The notes under the pieces are model-generated. The model searched no databases and had not been told where the DNA came from. It worked only from the letters and a program-made list of their open reading frames with translations. Below are positions 17,636 through 26,635 of a stretch of 64,000 bases of DNA, piece after piece. This DNA is from an uncultured Bacteroidia bacterium (GTDB lineage Bacteria > Bacteroidota > Bacteroidia > Bacteroidales > Prolixibacteraceae). Positions within the stretch are counted from its first letter, which is position 1. Each line of letters starts with the position of its first letter. The stretch is taken from assembly GCA_903907075.1 (NCBI GenBank), contig CAIVMQ010000067.1:62001-126000 (forward strand), in the 5' to 3' direction. The position numbers and the translations under genes are program-made.

Positions 17636-18055
17636 TTATGGTTGAAGTTGTGAAATCTTTGTCTTAAGCATTGTTATCCGCTCTTCTCGTTTTGCCGACC
17701 ACGTTTTGTCCTCGGTTTCGAGAAACTCGAGTAAGATCAACGACTTTTCATAGCAGATAAGGCTGTAAGCCAACTTTTGCTGAGCTTCGCTTAAGGTCGC
17801 TTCCGCAAAGAATAATTCGGCAAGAATCTCGAGATGGCCATGTTCGTAATTATGTTCTTCAATAAGTAATGTTGTGAGCTGATCCTTAGGTATTACCTGA
17901 AAAAAAGCGGCCTCTTTTCTTAGGAGTTCGATATAACCCCTCTCTAGAATCTTTTCGGCCTGCTTAAGATCTCCCTTCTTGATTAATCCGAGTAACGTGG
18001 CAATCAAATCACCGATCATTTCGATCATGCGTAAAATATAGTCCTTCTGAAACAT
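17636..18055 (-). CDS. DUF6483-like helical protein
   Basis: A 139-residue cytoplasmic, all-helical protein without a signal peptide. The opening MFQKDYILRMIEMIGDLIAT is typical of the DUF6483 group, which is of unknown function. The rest is amphipathic helix resembling TPR-type packing (KKGDLKQAEKILERGYIELL; HLEILAELFFAEATLSEA). No catalytic motif is visible. It lies 82 nt downstream of the GH32 stop, separated by a perfect 20-bp palindrome, so it is probably a separate transcript. Confidence 0.65.
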   Translation of the reverse strand: MFQKDYILRMIEMIGDLIATLLGLIKKGDLKQAEKILERGYIELLRKEAAFFQVIPKDQLTTLLIEEHNYEHGHLEILAELFFAEATLSEAQQKLAYSLICYEKSLILLEFLETEDKTWSAKREERITMLKTKISQLQP

Positions 18056-18099
18056 AGTAGTATAAAATTTTGTAATTGGGGTTTGGGGATTTGGTATAG

Positions 18100-18119
18100 A
18101 AACGCACAGCTGTGCGTTT
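18100..18119 (-). terminator. Perfect 20-bp palindrome between GH32 and the DUF6483-like gene
   Basis: AAACGCACAG followed by its exact complement CTGTGCGTTT makes a 20-bp perfect dyad. It lies 18 nt after the GH32 stop and 45 nt before the next start. It could fold as a terminator hairpin with an AGCT loop, but the following U-tract is poor. It could equally be an operator for the downstream gene. Confidence 0.45.
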
Positions 18120-18137
18120 GTGCTTATATTATACAGA

Positions 18138-19820
18138 TCATTCTGTGTCGTCCCAGATCGATTTCATCTCATAAACTTCGAGCTGATTAATTGTTTGCCC
18201 ATCCTTTTCAGATTCAACTTTAAGTCCATCGTTATTCCTTCCGGCAGGTAGGTTTTGAACCCGATAGCGGGCTCCGTTATTGATAAATATTTCAGCTACT
18301 GTTTTATCGAGAAGAATCTCGAGGGTGTTTTCACCATCTAATAGGTCGTGCGAAACGAGATTTATCAGCTCATTACCCTGGTAAATAAAACGGATTGCAT
18401 TGTCCTTGTTAAGGGTAAAGTGTAATTTGACATGAAGTGGACCGGGTTTGATTCTGGTCAGTTCCTGATTTGCTGATTCGATTGTTACCGATTTCCATTC
18501 ATGTGATTTTTGATGCAATCGTTCGATCTCTTTAACCGGATTGGCGACAAGTCTTATCCCGTTTGGAGTACTTTTTAATGTGAATTCTGTGGGGAACAAG
18601 ATCATTTGTGTAAACGGCATATTCGGATGCTCAATTCTTCCCCAGGCCATCTGAACGCGTCTATTATCAGGCATGTTGGCGAATGATTGTGAAGCATAAA
18701 GGAGATCGCCCTGATCCTCGTTTGTTTCTTCGCAATAGCGCAGTTTTGCAGATTCTGGGGTAAACTTCTCACCGTCGAAGGTGCCGATCATATATTCTGG
18801 CGAGCCGCCATGCAACACCCATTTTTTATTTTGGTTATCTCCGTCAACAGCAAGTTCAAAGAAATCGGGGCACTCCCAGAGCCCTTTGAAGTGGCTCTGT
18901 TTTACCCATTTCTTTAGATCCGTAGAGTTATAAAACGACATCCCATCTTTCTCAAGCAATACCATAATCCAGTGTTTGGATGGTTCGTGCCAGAAAATAT
19001 GAGGGTCGCGCGTGTCGTTGGATTGCATCTCCCAATTGCTGTCGATTATAGGATTGCCGCTATAGCGTTTAAACGTTGTGGCATTATCGGTGCTGTAAGC
19101 AATGCACTGAACCTGCTTATTGGAAACTCTGTCGTAAGCAGTGTAAAAGAGTAACATGGCATCTTTCCCAAATCCTGCGTCATTATTTTTATCGATTACC
19201 GATGAGCCTGACCACGGCGATCCAATGCTGTCGAGCATTAGCGCGGATGGGAGTTCTTTCCAATGGAGCAAATCCGTACTCACCGCATGGCCCCAATACA
19301 TAAATCCGGTATTCCACGAGAGTCCAAAAGGGAAGGCCTGCCAGAAAAGATGGTATTGATTCTTGTAATAGATTGGTCCATTCACATCGTTGCTCCACCC
19401 ACGCTTTACCGTAAAATGGAATTGCGGACGGTTGCTCTCCTTATAAAGACTATCTGCACCGTTGATCTGATCAGCCTGGTAAATTCGATTTAACGATTCG
19501 GATGTCGCAGGGGTGGTTATGGAAATGGTTTTTCCCTTAAATTCAGTGACATCACTATAAATCCAATAATTTATGGAGTCCTCCGCTAACTGAACAGGAA
19601 ATTCGCGGTGCATTTTGCCGTTTACTTTTATTTCCACTAATTTCATACGGGCTTTATATCCTACCGGGATATTGAGGTACTGATGGGTGATTTTTAATTT
19701 CCGTTCATTTGAAAAAACGGTCATCGATATGATCATAAAAATTAAGGTTAACCAACGTGGAAACTTTATTTTTATCTTATTTGTTGATACTATAAATCGG
19801 TGTAGTTTTATGATAAACAT
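18138..19820 (-). CDS. GH32 fructan hydrolase (levanase/exo-inulinase-like)
   Basis: Exported retaining beta-fructosidase of 560 residues. The N-terminal hydrophobic segment (WLTLIFMIISMTVFS) follows a basic stretch, so the true start could be one of several. An extra N-terminal beta-domain (~45-125) precedes the five-bladed propeller, followed by the usual C-terminal beta-sandwich. The three GH32 acids are present: nucleophile Asp145 in GWSNDVNGP, Asp272 in TRDPH, acid/base Glu316 in WECPDFFEL. The first block is unusual because the canonical proline of WxNDPNG is valine. The gene is divergent from the amidase gene, 81 nt apart. No SusCD or fructokinase is adjacent, so its role in a fructan pathway is unclear. 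Confidence 0.9.
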   Translation of the reverse strand: MFIIKLHRFIVSTNKIKIKFPRWLTLIFMIISMTVFSNERKLKITHQYLNIPVGYKARMKLVEIKVNGKMHREFPVQLAEDSINYWIYSDVTEFKGKTISITTPATSESLNRIYQADQINGADSLYKESNRPQFHFTVKRGWSNDVNGPIYYKNQYHLFWQAFPFGLSWNTGFMYWGHAVSTDLLHWKELPSALMLDSIGSPWSGSSVIDKNNDAGFGKDAMLLFYTAYDRVSNKQVQCIAYSTDNATTFKRYSGNPIIDSNWEMQSNDTRDPHIFWHEPSKHWIMVLLEKDGMSFYNSTDLKKWVKQSHFKGLWECPDFFELAVDGDNQNKKWVLHGGSPEYMIGTFDGEKFTPESAKLRYCEETNEDQGDLLYASQSFANMPDNRRVQMAWGRIEHPNMPFTQMILFPTEFTLKSTPNGIRLVANPVKEIERLHQKSHEWKSVTIESANQELTRIKPGPLHVKLHFTLNKDNAIRFIYQGNELINLVSHDLLDGENTLEILLDKTVAEIFINNGARYRVQNLPAGRNNDGLKVESEKDGQTINQLEVYEMKSIWDDTE

Positions 19821-19901
19821 ATCAGTGATTTTAAATAGTCAGTCAACTGACGGATGGTGGCAATTGTTTTATTTTGTATTAACTGCTTAATTCATATCGT
19901 T

Positions 19902-21509
19902 ATGAAAATGTATTTGAAAAGTAAAGATAAATCATTATTCGGTTCAATCAGTGTGATTATTCTTTTAATCGTTACTGTTTCATGTCAACCCAAGCCCGTA
20001 ACAGTAACTCTAGCACCTTCTGGTAGCGTTCAGACTGAAGAGCAGGATATTGTTCAGATTCAGCAAGGGTATCAAGATAGCAGGTTTACTGTTAGGGAGG
20101 TGGTTCAGGCATACCTCGATAGAATTGAGAAGATCGATAAAGGAGAATCGGGATTACATTCGATTATTACACTTAATCCTGATGCGATTCAGATCGCCCA
20201 GGAGTTGGATCGGGAACTTAAAGCGGGCAAAAATCGGGGACCACTTTTTGGTATTCCGTTAATCCTTAAAGACAATATCGACACGCACGATAAGATGGCA
20301 ACAACAGCAGGGTCGAGGGCATTGCTCCATTCGTTTCCGTTGAAAGATAGCTTTATCGCCAGCAGACTTAGGGCTGCCGGTGCGGTAATACTTGGGAAAG
20401 CCAATCTAAGTGAGTGGGCAAATTTCCGCGGACAACTATCCACCAGTGGCTGGAGTGGCGTTGGCGGTCAAACGAGGAATCCGTATGATTTGAGCCGGAA
20501 TCCGTGCGGTTCAAGCTCCGGGTCTGCCGTTGCTGTGGCCGCAAACCTAACGATGGTAGCCATTGGTACCGAGACTAACGGATCAATTGTTTGCCCGGCT
20601 CAAACCAATGGTATCGTTGGGATTAAACCTACGGTAGGTTTATTAAGCCGCTCGGGGATAATACCGATTTCAGTTACCCAGGACACCCCCGGGCCGATGG
20701 GTAGAACAGTCAGTGATGCTGCAATCTGCCTTGGGGCTTTGGTAGGTGTCGATTCTACAGATGAAAAAACGCTGGCAAGCAAGGGGCAGTTTTATGCTGA
20801 TTATACCCGGTTTTTAAATAAGGATGGGTTAAAAGGGAAGCGGATTGGACTTGATAAATCTGCTTTAGGGATCAACTATAAGGTTGACTCCTTATTTTCA
20901 CATGCTGTAACGTATCTAAAAGATCAGGGTGCTACGGTGGTTGAGATTGGTTCGCTTGATAATAGGGAGGTGGCTAATGCTTCAAACGAGATTATGCTTT
21001 TTGAGTTTAAGGACGGTTTGAATACTTATTTTAAATCACTGGGTCCGAATGCGCCCATAAAAAGTGTGGAGGATCTCATTGCCTTTAATGAAAAAGATTC
21101 TGTTGAACTCAACTATTTCAATCAAAAGTACCTTGAACTTGCTCAGCAGAAGGGGGCACTAACCACAGCGGAATATCGCAGCGCGTTAGCTAAACTGATG
21201 AAGGGCAGCCGCGAAGAGGGGATGGACCGGGTGATGAACAGTAACGACCTTGATGCTATTATTGCCCCCACAGGAGGCCCAGCATGGAAGACGGATTTGA
21301 TTAATGGGGATAGTTTTCAGATCGGCAGCTCCTCAGCAGCAGCTCAGGCGGGCTATCCAAGTATTACAGTTCCCATGGGATTTGTTGATCATTTGCCTGT
21401 AGGAATCTCCTTCTTTGGCCGTGGCTGGAGCGAACCTATTCTGATTGAGATGGCTTATGCCTATGAGAACGGAACGAAATTCAGAAGGGCACCTAAGTTT
21501 TTGAAATAG
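19902..21509 (+). CDS. Lipoprotein amidase (amidase-signature family)
   Basis: Amidase-signature Ser-cisSer-Lys hydrolase anchored as a lipoprotein. An upstream in-frame start exists, but the ATG used here begins a clear lipoprotein signal with lipobox IVTVSC and Cys28. The triad is visible: Lys123 in LILKDNID, the glycine/serine loop CGSSSGSAVAVAAN, and the nucleophile Ser228 in TETNGSIVCPAQ. The product is 535 residues, and the C-terminal SITVPMGFVDHLPVGISFFG is typical. Amidases of this group hydrolyse diverse amides; the substrate is not predictable. It is divergently transcribed from GH32, and the 81-nt spacer holds GTCAG-TCAA-CTGAC (19838-19851). Confidence 0.9.
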   Translation: MKMYLKSKDKSLFGSISVIILLIVTVSCQPKPVTVTLAPSGSVQTEEQDIVQIQQGYQDSRFTVREVVQAYLDRIEKIDKGESGLHSIITLNPDAIQIAQELDRELKAGKNRGPLFGIPLILKDNIDTHDKMATTAGSRALLHSFPLKDSFIASRLRAAGAVILGKANLSEWANFRGQLSTSGWSGVGGQTRNPYDLSRNPCGSSSGSAVAVAANLTMVAIGTETNGSIVCPAQTNGIVGIKPTVGLLSRSGIIPISVTQDTPGPMGRTVSDAAICLGALVGVDSTDEKTLASKGQFYADYTRFLNKDGLKGKRIGLDKSALGINYKVDSLFSHAVTYLKDQGATVVEIGSLDNREVANASNEIMLFEFKDGLNTYFKSLGPNAPIKSVEDLIAFNEKDSVELNYFNQKYLELAQQKGALTTAEYRSALAKLMKGSREEGMDRVMNSNDLDAIIAPTGGPAWKTDLINGDSFQIGSSSAAAQAGYPSITVPMGFVDHLPVGISFFGRGWSEPILIEMAYAYENGTKFRRAPKFLK

Positions 21510-21641
21510 AAATTCAAGTATGTTTGAAAAAAGTATAAAACAGTCGAAAAATTCAACTAAACTTTAAAGTTGGTGTAATTGAGCACCAAAGTTTTTGAGG
21601 TTAAATTAAGGGTCGCTTTTTTAACAGGTTTATTCAATTGA

Positions 21642-21801
21642 AAATCCCCCCTGCCCCCCTTTTTCTAAGGGGGAAGGGAAGGTCATTACCCCGAGCTTTT
21701 CATTCCGAATTTTGATATTTTCCAGGATGCAATTTTTCGTTAAAATATTGCTTCTGCCTTAAAGCTATCCCCCTTATTAAAAGGGGGATCAAGGGGGATT
21801 T
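21642..21801. repeat. C-rich inverted-repeat intergenic element
   Basis: A 160-bp element bounded by perfect 9-bp inverted ends, AAATCCCCC and GGGGGATTT. Each end contains an inner hairpin (CCCCCC-TTTTTCTAA-GGGGG at the left, CCCCCTT-ATTA-AAGGGGG at the right). It has no coding potential. The structure resembles small non-autonomous or REP-like elements found between genes in Bacteroidota and cyanobacteria. It lies in the 408-nt gap between convergent genes. Confidence 0.55.
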
Positions 21802-21862
21802 CTGCTGTGCTATGTTTAGATAACAATGTTCCTTAAAGAGCAAGGTATACGCGTAAAAAAAG

Positions 21863-21894
21863 CGCTCCCACTTTGAATGAACAAAGTGGGAGCG
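21863..21894 (-). terminator. Intrinsic terminator of the iol-susCD operon
   Basis: A perfect 13-bp stem (CGCTCCCACTTTG paired with CAAAGTGGGAGCG) with a 6-nt loop is followed on the minus strand by a run of seven T. It lies 23 nt beyond the SusD stop, a textbook Rho-independent terminator closing the operon. Confidence 0.93.
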
Positions 21895-21917
21895 GACTAT
21901 TTTATTTAGAATAATGG

Positions 21918-23420
21918 TTATTTACCACCTGAATAGCCTGGGTTCTGTTTGATAGAGCCTCCGCTGTTATCTATTTCATTCTGAAGATATGGCATTAAAC
22001 GATGTTTAGCCTGCACATAGGTACGTTTTGGTTTATAGTTACCCTCTGCAGGAAGGTTATTATATACCTCCTCAGCTAAACCCCAGCGTACAAGGTCAAC
22101 GTGACGATCTCCACCTTCAAAGGCAAGCTCCATACGACGTTCGTACATCAGATCATTAAATGTTGGAGATGCGATAGAAGGAAGTCCTGCACGGTTACGA
22201 ACAAGATTTAAATCTGCCGCAGCTGCTGCCACCCCTGTCGTTCTGCTTGTAGGTCCACCGCCATTTTGCATCATGATAGCTTCAGCACGAATTAACAAAA
22301 TATCAGCTAATCGTAATGCAGGTACGTTTAACCCGGATGCCCAACCGGTATATTTCTCCTTGTAAGGCGCATTATATTTAACACAAACCACGGGAGAGAG
22401 GTTGTTTGGAGCCTGAAGGATTGCAGTAAGACCGTTATAAGTAACCACATCGACACCACGTTGTGCCACGGTAGCTGCTTTTCTTAAGTCACCCGGCTGA
22501 TACGAATTGTAGAAAGAAAGTGTTGCACTTACTAATCTCCAACCCTCACCTTTGGGTTCGTCTGGCTGAAGGTCTCCCCAGAAATTATTGGGTAACATCA
22601 GAACAGAGGTAATTGGGTAGTTATTAAAACGAGCGCCTAAGCCGAAGAGAATTTCACTATCATTCTCGTGAGCAATAGTGAATAGATCAGCATAGTTTGA
22701 GGTAAGTGATGCTCCTGTTCCAATAGCTTGGGTGGCTGCATTTTGTGCTTCTGACCATTTCCCTTCGTGAGCATAAGCTTTTGCAAGTAAACCCCATGCT
22801 GCACCAAGACCCGGACGACCCTCTTCGTGTGTTGCTGATAACTGAGTAGTAGCTTCTTTTAAGCCATTCTCAATAGCAGTCCAGGTCTCAGCCTCTGTTG
22901 TCCGTGTTAAAGCAGTAGAAGGATCTGTTGAGCTGTAGATTGGAAGACCCCCCCAACGGATTGCAAGCTCATAATAGCCAAGGCTCAAAATGAAGTTTGC
23001 TTCTCCAAGAATCCTTTTCTGCTGAGCTGCATCCATCTTTATATTGGGAACGTTAGTCAATACGTCAGTAGCCCTTTTAATGGATTGATAATATTCATTA
23101 TAGGCAAGTCCGCAAAGGTCACCTGTCATAGTGTTTTGGTTTGCCCTAAATTCAGAGAGCGCAACATAATCACCATAACCATTGTCGTTCAAGTAGGCAT
23201 TATCGCTGAAACATTCGAAAGCGCACCAGTCTTCTCCGCCTAGAGCCTCTTCGTTTTGTAGCGGGCTATAGGCTCCGGCAAGAGCCGTTTCAGCCTGTGT
23301 TGCATTTTTCCAGAATAACGCATCTGTAAAGAAGGCCGGTTGCTTATTGAGGAAGTCTTTCCCGCACGAAGCAAGTACCACGAGTAATAAGAGTGGAATA
23401 TATTTTTTCATGATATTCAT
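21918..23420 (-). CDS. SusD/RagB outer-membrane lipoprotein
   Basis: Surface glycan-binding lipoprotein partner of the SusC immediately upstream (12-nt gap). A lipoprotein signal (LLLLVVLASCGK, Cys19) is present; Met4 is an equally good start. The 500 residues match RagB/SusD: TPR-like helices (AQKRILGEANFILSLGYYEL), then the conserved C-terminal region DLNLVRNRAGLPSI, MYERRMELAFEGGDRHVDLV and LMPYLQNEID. SusD caps the SusC channel and helps choose the ligand. Because the pair closes an inositol catabolic operon, the ligand is inferred to be an inositol-containing compound, but sequence alone does not show this. Confidence 0.93.
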   Translation of the reverse strand: MNIMKKYIPLLLLVVLASCGKDFLNKQPAFFTDALFWKNATQAETALAGAYSPLQNEEALGGEDWCAFECFSDNAYLNDNGYGDYVALSEFRANQNTMTGDLCGLAYNEYYQSIKRATDVLTNVPNIKMDAAQQKRILGEANFILSLGYYELAIRWGGLPIYSSTDPSTALTRTTEAETWTAIENGLKEATTQLSATHEEGRPGLGAAWGLLAKAYAHEGKWSEAQNAATQAIGTGASLTSNYADLFTIAHENDSEILFGLGARFNNYPITSVLMLPNNFWGDLQPDEPKGEGWRLVSATLSFYNSYQPGDLRKAATVAQRGVDVVTYNGLTAILQAPNNLSPVVCVKYNAPYKEKYTGWASGLNVPALRLADILLIRAEAIMMQNGGGPTSRTTGVAAAAADLNLVRNRAGLPSIASPTFNDLMYERRMELAFEGGDRHVDLVRWGLAEEVYNNLPAEGNYKPKRTYVQAKHRLMPYLQNEIDNSGGSIKQNPGYSGGK

Positions 23421-23432
23421 TATTTAATAGAA

Positions 23433-26400
23433 TTAGAAATTAAAGTTAAGGCCTAGCATAAATACCTTTGCCTGTGGATATGCACCAGAGTCAATTCCAA
23501 ATATATTGCCGCTAAAAGCACCTGTAGTATTTCCAATTTCAGGATCAAATCCTGAATATTTGGTTATAGTCAAGAGGTTTTGAGCAGTTACATAAAGACG
23601 AAGTTTTTGAATCTTATCACCGATCATACTTTTATTAAAGGTATAACCAATAGTAAGGTATTTCAAACGCGCATAACCTCCATCTTCAATATAAAGGGTG
23701 CTATATTGCTTGTTATTATTAAGGTCGTTAACGGTAACACGTGGAACGGTTGCATTTGGATTCTGTGGAGTCCAGCGGTTAAGAATGGCAGGACTGTTGT
23801 TGTAGCTTGTCCCTTGCATAAATTCACCACCCAGTTTAAGACCATTAAAGATCTTATTGCCTTGACTTCCAATAAATAGCATGCTAAAGTCAAATCCTTT
23901 ATATTCTGCATTAAGATTCAATGAACCAGTAAGAGCAGGGAAACTGTTACCTGCATTGAAACGGTCATTTCCACTAATTTCACCATCGCCATTTCTGTCT
24001 TCGAACTTAACGTCTCCTGCCACTGCATAAGGCTGTATTTTTTGTCCGCCCTTTGTGTAGCTGTCTACTTCACTTTGAGATTTAAATAATCCCAATGCAT
24101 TGAGGACAAAGAAATGGCCGATAGGTTCACCTTCTGTGATTCGTCCAACGTTGCCATTTTTGTACCACCCGGAGAAGATCTCCTTATCGCCCGCGACACC
24201 AAATGATACAAACTTGTTGTTTACTTTAGCAACATTTGCCGTTACCGACCATTTAAGTTCATGATCATGGTTGCGGTAGGTTACACCCATATCAAAACCT
24301 TTGTTCGATACTTGTCCTGCATTACGGAAAGGTGCAGAACCTACGCCTAATGAATTTACTAAAGGAACCTGAACCAAGACATTAGTTGTTTCTTTATCAT
24401 AGATGTCAGCAGTTACGGTAAGACGGTCATTCAAGAAGTTAGCGTCAATACCAAGATCACTCTGTGTAGTTACCTCCCATTGAATACTTGGATTTGCAAA
24501 GTTGGATTGAGCTACCGCTGGATATTCTTTTCCTCCAAGTGTTGGAGGCTCGGCATTTCCCATTGTACTATAATACTGGTATCCTGGAATTTTGTCATTA
24601 CCTAACTGACCCCAGCTACCACGAATTTTTAAGTCAGAGACAGTGTTTGTAAGTCCGCTAAAGAAGTCCTCTTTAGAAATTCTCCATCCTCCTGAAACAG
24701 AAGGGAAAACGCCCCAACGTTTTGATTGTGCAAATTTTGAAGAACCATCAGCACGAATGTTGGCAGCCAAAAGATATTTATCAGAGAACTCATAACTTAA
24801 ACGACCAAAATAGGACATTAATGAATTATCACCAGCGCCTCCATTTGCATGATTTTGGAAGGTATTTGCATTATTTAGATAACGTAAGGAGGGGCTTGAA
24901 TTAGTAAAGTCTTGACCGCCAGCACTCAAATCTTCATAATGATCTGCCTCCATAGACGTACCGGCTAAAGCTGCAATATGATGTTTGTCGATCTTTTTAT
25001 CAAATGAAAGTGTGTTATTCCATTCATAAGAATAGCTATTACTAAAACTTTCACCTAAACCGTTTCGTAACATCAATCCACGTCCCGCTCCTGGGGCAAT
25101 ATCATTGAACCCTTTCCCATGACCATAACCATTAGAGTAGCCAATATCAGATTTTAAGGTAAGAACTTTAAAGATCTTATATTCAAGATACATATCGCCA
25201 CTAATTGAAGTTCCTTTACCCCTATTGTCCTTTAAATTTAAAGAGGCCACCGGATTTGGAATATCTCCTGAAGGCAATCCGTAAGTATTATTGGCTTTAT
25301 CAGCCCAAACTGGAGTATTGCGCATGTTGAACATAGCTGCCTGCATAACACCATCATAACCGCCTCGCGTGTCAGCACCTCTTGACTCGGTCATGAGGAT
25401 AGACAAATTCTCGCCAAAAGTAAGGTTCTTTGCAATATCGTGTTGGCTATTAAACCTAACGTTATACCTTTTATAGTAGGTGTTAAGTACAATACCTTTA
25501 TTATCGAGATAACCTAAACTCAATAAGAAATTTGATTTATCGCTACCGCCCGAGATACTAAAGTCCTGAGTCGAGATATTAGCAGGTTTTAGAACCTCCT
25601 TGAACCAATCGGTACGTGTAACCGCATTTTGTGGATCGTTGTAATAGTTCCAGATCGTTTCGCTTGGATTAGTTCCATCGTTGGTTAATGCCTCTTTATG
25701 GATCATATTACGTTGTGCCGCATCAAGTGCAGAAGGCATTTTCCATACTGATTGAATACCCTGGGTTGTGTTGAAAGAGACCATAGTTTTCTGATTTCTT
25801 TTCCCTTTTTTGGTGGTTACGATCACAACTCCGTTTGCACCACGCGATCCGTAGATCGCAGCCGATGCAGCATCTTTAAGTACGGTCATGCTCTCAATAT
25901 CCGCTGGATTAAGTCCGCCGATTCCACCTACAATACCATCTACTACATACAATGGACTGTTGTCGTTGATTGAGCCTGCACCCCGGATCCTGATTTCGAC
26001 GCCGCCACCCGGCTCTCCTGAATTCTGGATTACGGTAACACCGGCTGCTTGTCCTTGTAAGGCATGAGCAACAGACTGGTTAGCCCCCTGATTTAATTTC
26101 TCAGGTGCAATAGTCGAAACAGCGCCTGTTAGGTCGGCTTTCTTAATTGAGCCGTAACCGATAACAACCACATCATCCAACTTTCTAACGTCTTCTGAAA
26201 GCGTTACATTAATTACTTGCTGGCTTGCTGGCTTCTCGATGGTTGTAAATCCAACAAAAGAAAAAGCAAGAACTGCTTTGCTGTCTGATGCTTCAATTGA
26301 AAACGCACCATCTGCATTGGTTATAGTACCGGTGGTAGTCCCTTTTACTACAACAGTTACACCAGGTAGTGCATTTCCACTCGCATCGGCCACCTTACCG

Positions 26401-26546
26401 GTGATCTTTACGGGAGCTGCGCTAACCGGATTACCGGAGTTGCTTTGCCCTGCACGAGCAAAAGCAGAGGCTCCGGGGGAGAATACGACAGCTCCTACAA
26501 TAAGTAGTAAAACTGCCTGCTTTTTAAAAACTGATTTCCATTTCAT
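23433..26546 (-). CDS. SusC/RagA TonB-dependent transporter
   Basis: Outer-membrane TonB-dependent importer (1037 residues). Order: signal peptide (~1-31), carboxypeptidase-D-like regulatory domain (~46-125; GKVADASGNALPGVTVVVKG), plug (VVVIGYGSIKKADLTGAVST, then MTVLKDAASAAIYGSRGANG), and a 22-strand barrel ending in the aromatic residue of MLGLNFNF. It has no STN domain, so it is unlikely to signal to an anti-sigma factor; regulation probably comes from the AraC protein at the operon head. It follows iolG by 89 nt on the same strand, so it reads as the distal part of the inositol operon. Confidence 0.94.
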   Translation of the reverse strand: MKWKSVFKKQAVLLLIVGAVVFSPGASAFARAGQSNSGNPVSAAPVKITGKVADASGNALPGVTVVVKGTTTGTITNADGAFSIEASDSKAVLAFSFVGFTTIEKPASQQVINVTLSEDVRKLDDVVVIGYGSIKKADLTGAVSTIAPEKLNQGANQSVAHALQGQAAGVTVIQNSGEPGGGVEIRIRGAGSINDNSPLYVVDGIVGGIGGLNPADIESMTVLKDAASAAIYGSRGANGVVIVTTKKGKRNQKTMVSFNTTQGIQSVWKMPSALDAAQRNMIHKEALTNDGTNPSETIWNYYNDPQNAVTRTDWFKEVLKPANISTQDFSISGGSDKSNFLLSLGYLDNKGIVLNTYYKRYNVRFNSQHDIAKNLTFGENLSILMTESRGADTRGGYDGVMQAAMFNMRNTPVWADKANNTYGLPSGDIPNPVASLNLKDNRGKGTSISGDMYLEYKIFKVLTLKSDIGYSNGYGHGKGFNDIAPGAGRGLMLRNGLGESFSNSYSYEWNNTLSFDKKIDKHHIAALAGTSMEADHYEDLSAGGQDFTNSSPSLRYLNNANTFQNHANGGAGDNSLMSYFGRLSYEFSDKYLLAANIRADGSSKFAQSKRWGVFPSVSGGWRISKEDFFSGLTNTVSDLKIRGSWGQLGNDKIPGYQYYSTMGNAEPPTLGGKEYPAVAQSNFANPSIQWEVTTQSDLGIDANFLNDRLTVTADIYDKETTNVLVQVPLVNSLGVGSAPFRNAGQVSNKGFDMGVTYRNHDHELKWSVTANVAKVNNKFVSFGVAGDKEIFSGWYKNGNVGRITEGEPIGHFFVLNALGLFKSQSEVDSYTKGGQKIQPYAVAGDVKFEDRNGDGEISGNDRFNAGNSFPALTGSLNLNAEYKGFDFSMLFIGSQGNKIFNGLKLGGEFMQGTSYNNSPAILNRWTPQNPNATVPRVTVNDLNNNKQYSTLYIEDGGYARLKYLTIGYTFNKSMIGDKIQKLRLYVTAQNLLTITKYSGFDPEIGNTTGAFSGNIFGIDSGAYPQAKVFMLGLNFNF

Positions 26547-26635
26547 GTTAATTAAACTTAGTGATTAATAAATAGTAATAGTGATTGCAAAATATAGTTA
26601 GGAAATGCATAAACATTAAAAGTTGTAAATATAAA

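Noticed and set aside
26547-26635. Promoter TATATTTTG in front of susC
   Set aside because: It has one base too many for the TAnnTTTG pattern and no -33 element; read-through from iolG is at least as likely.
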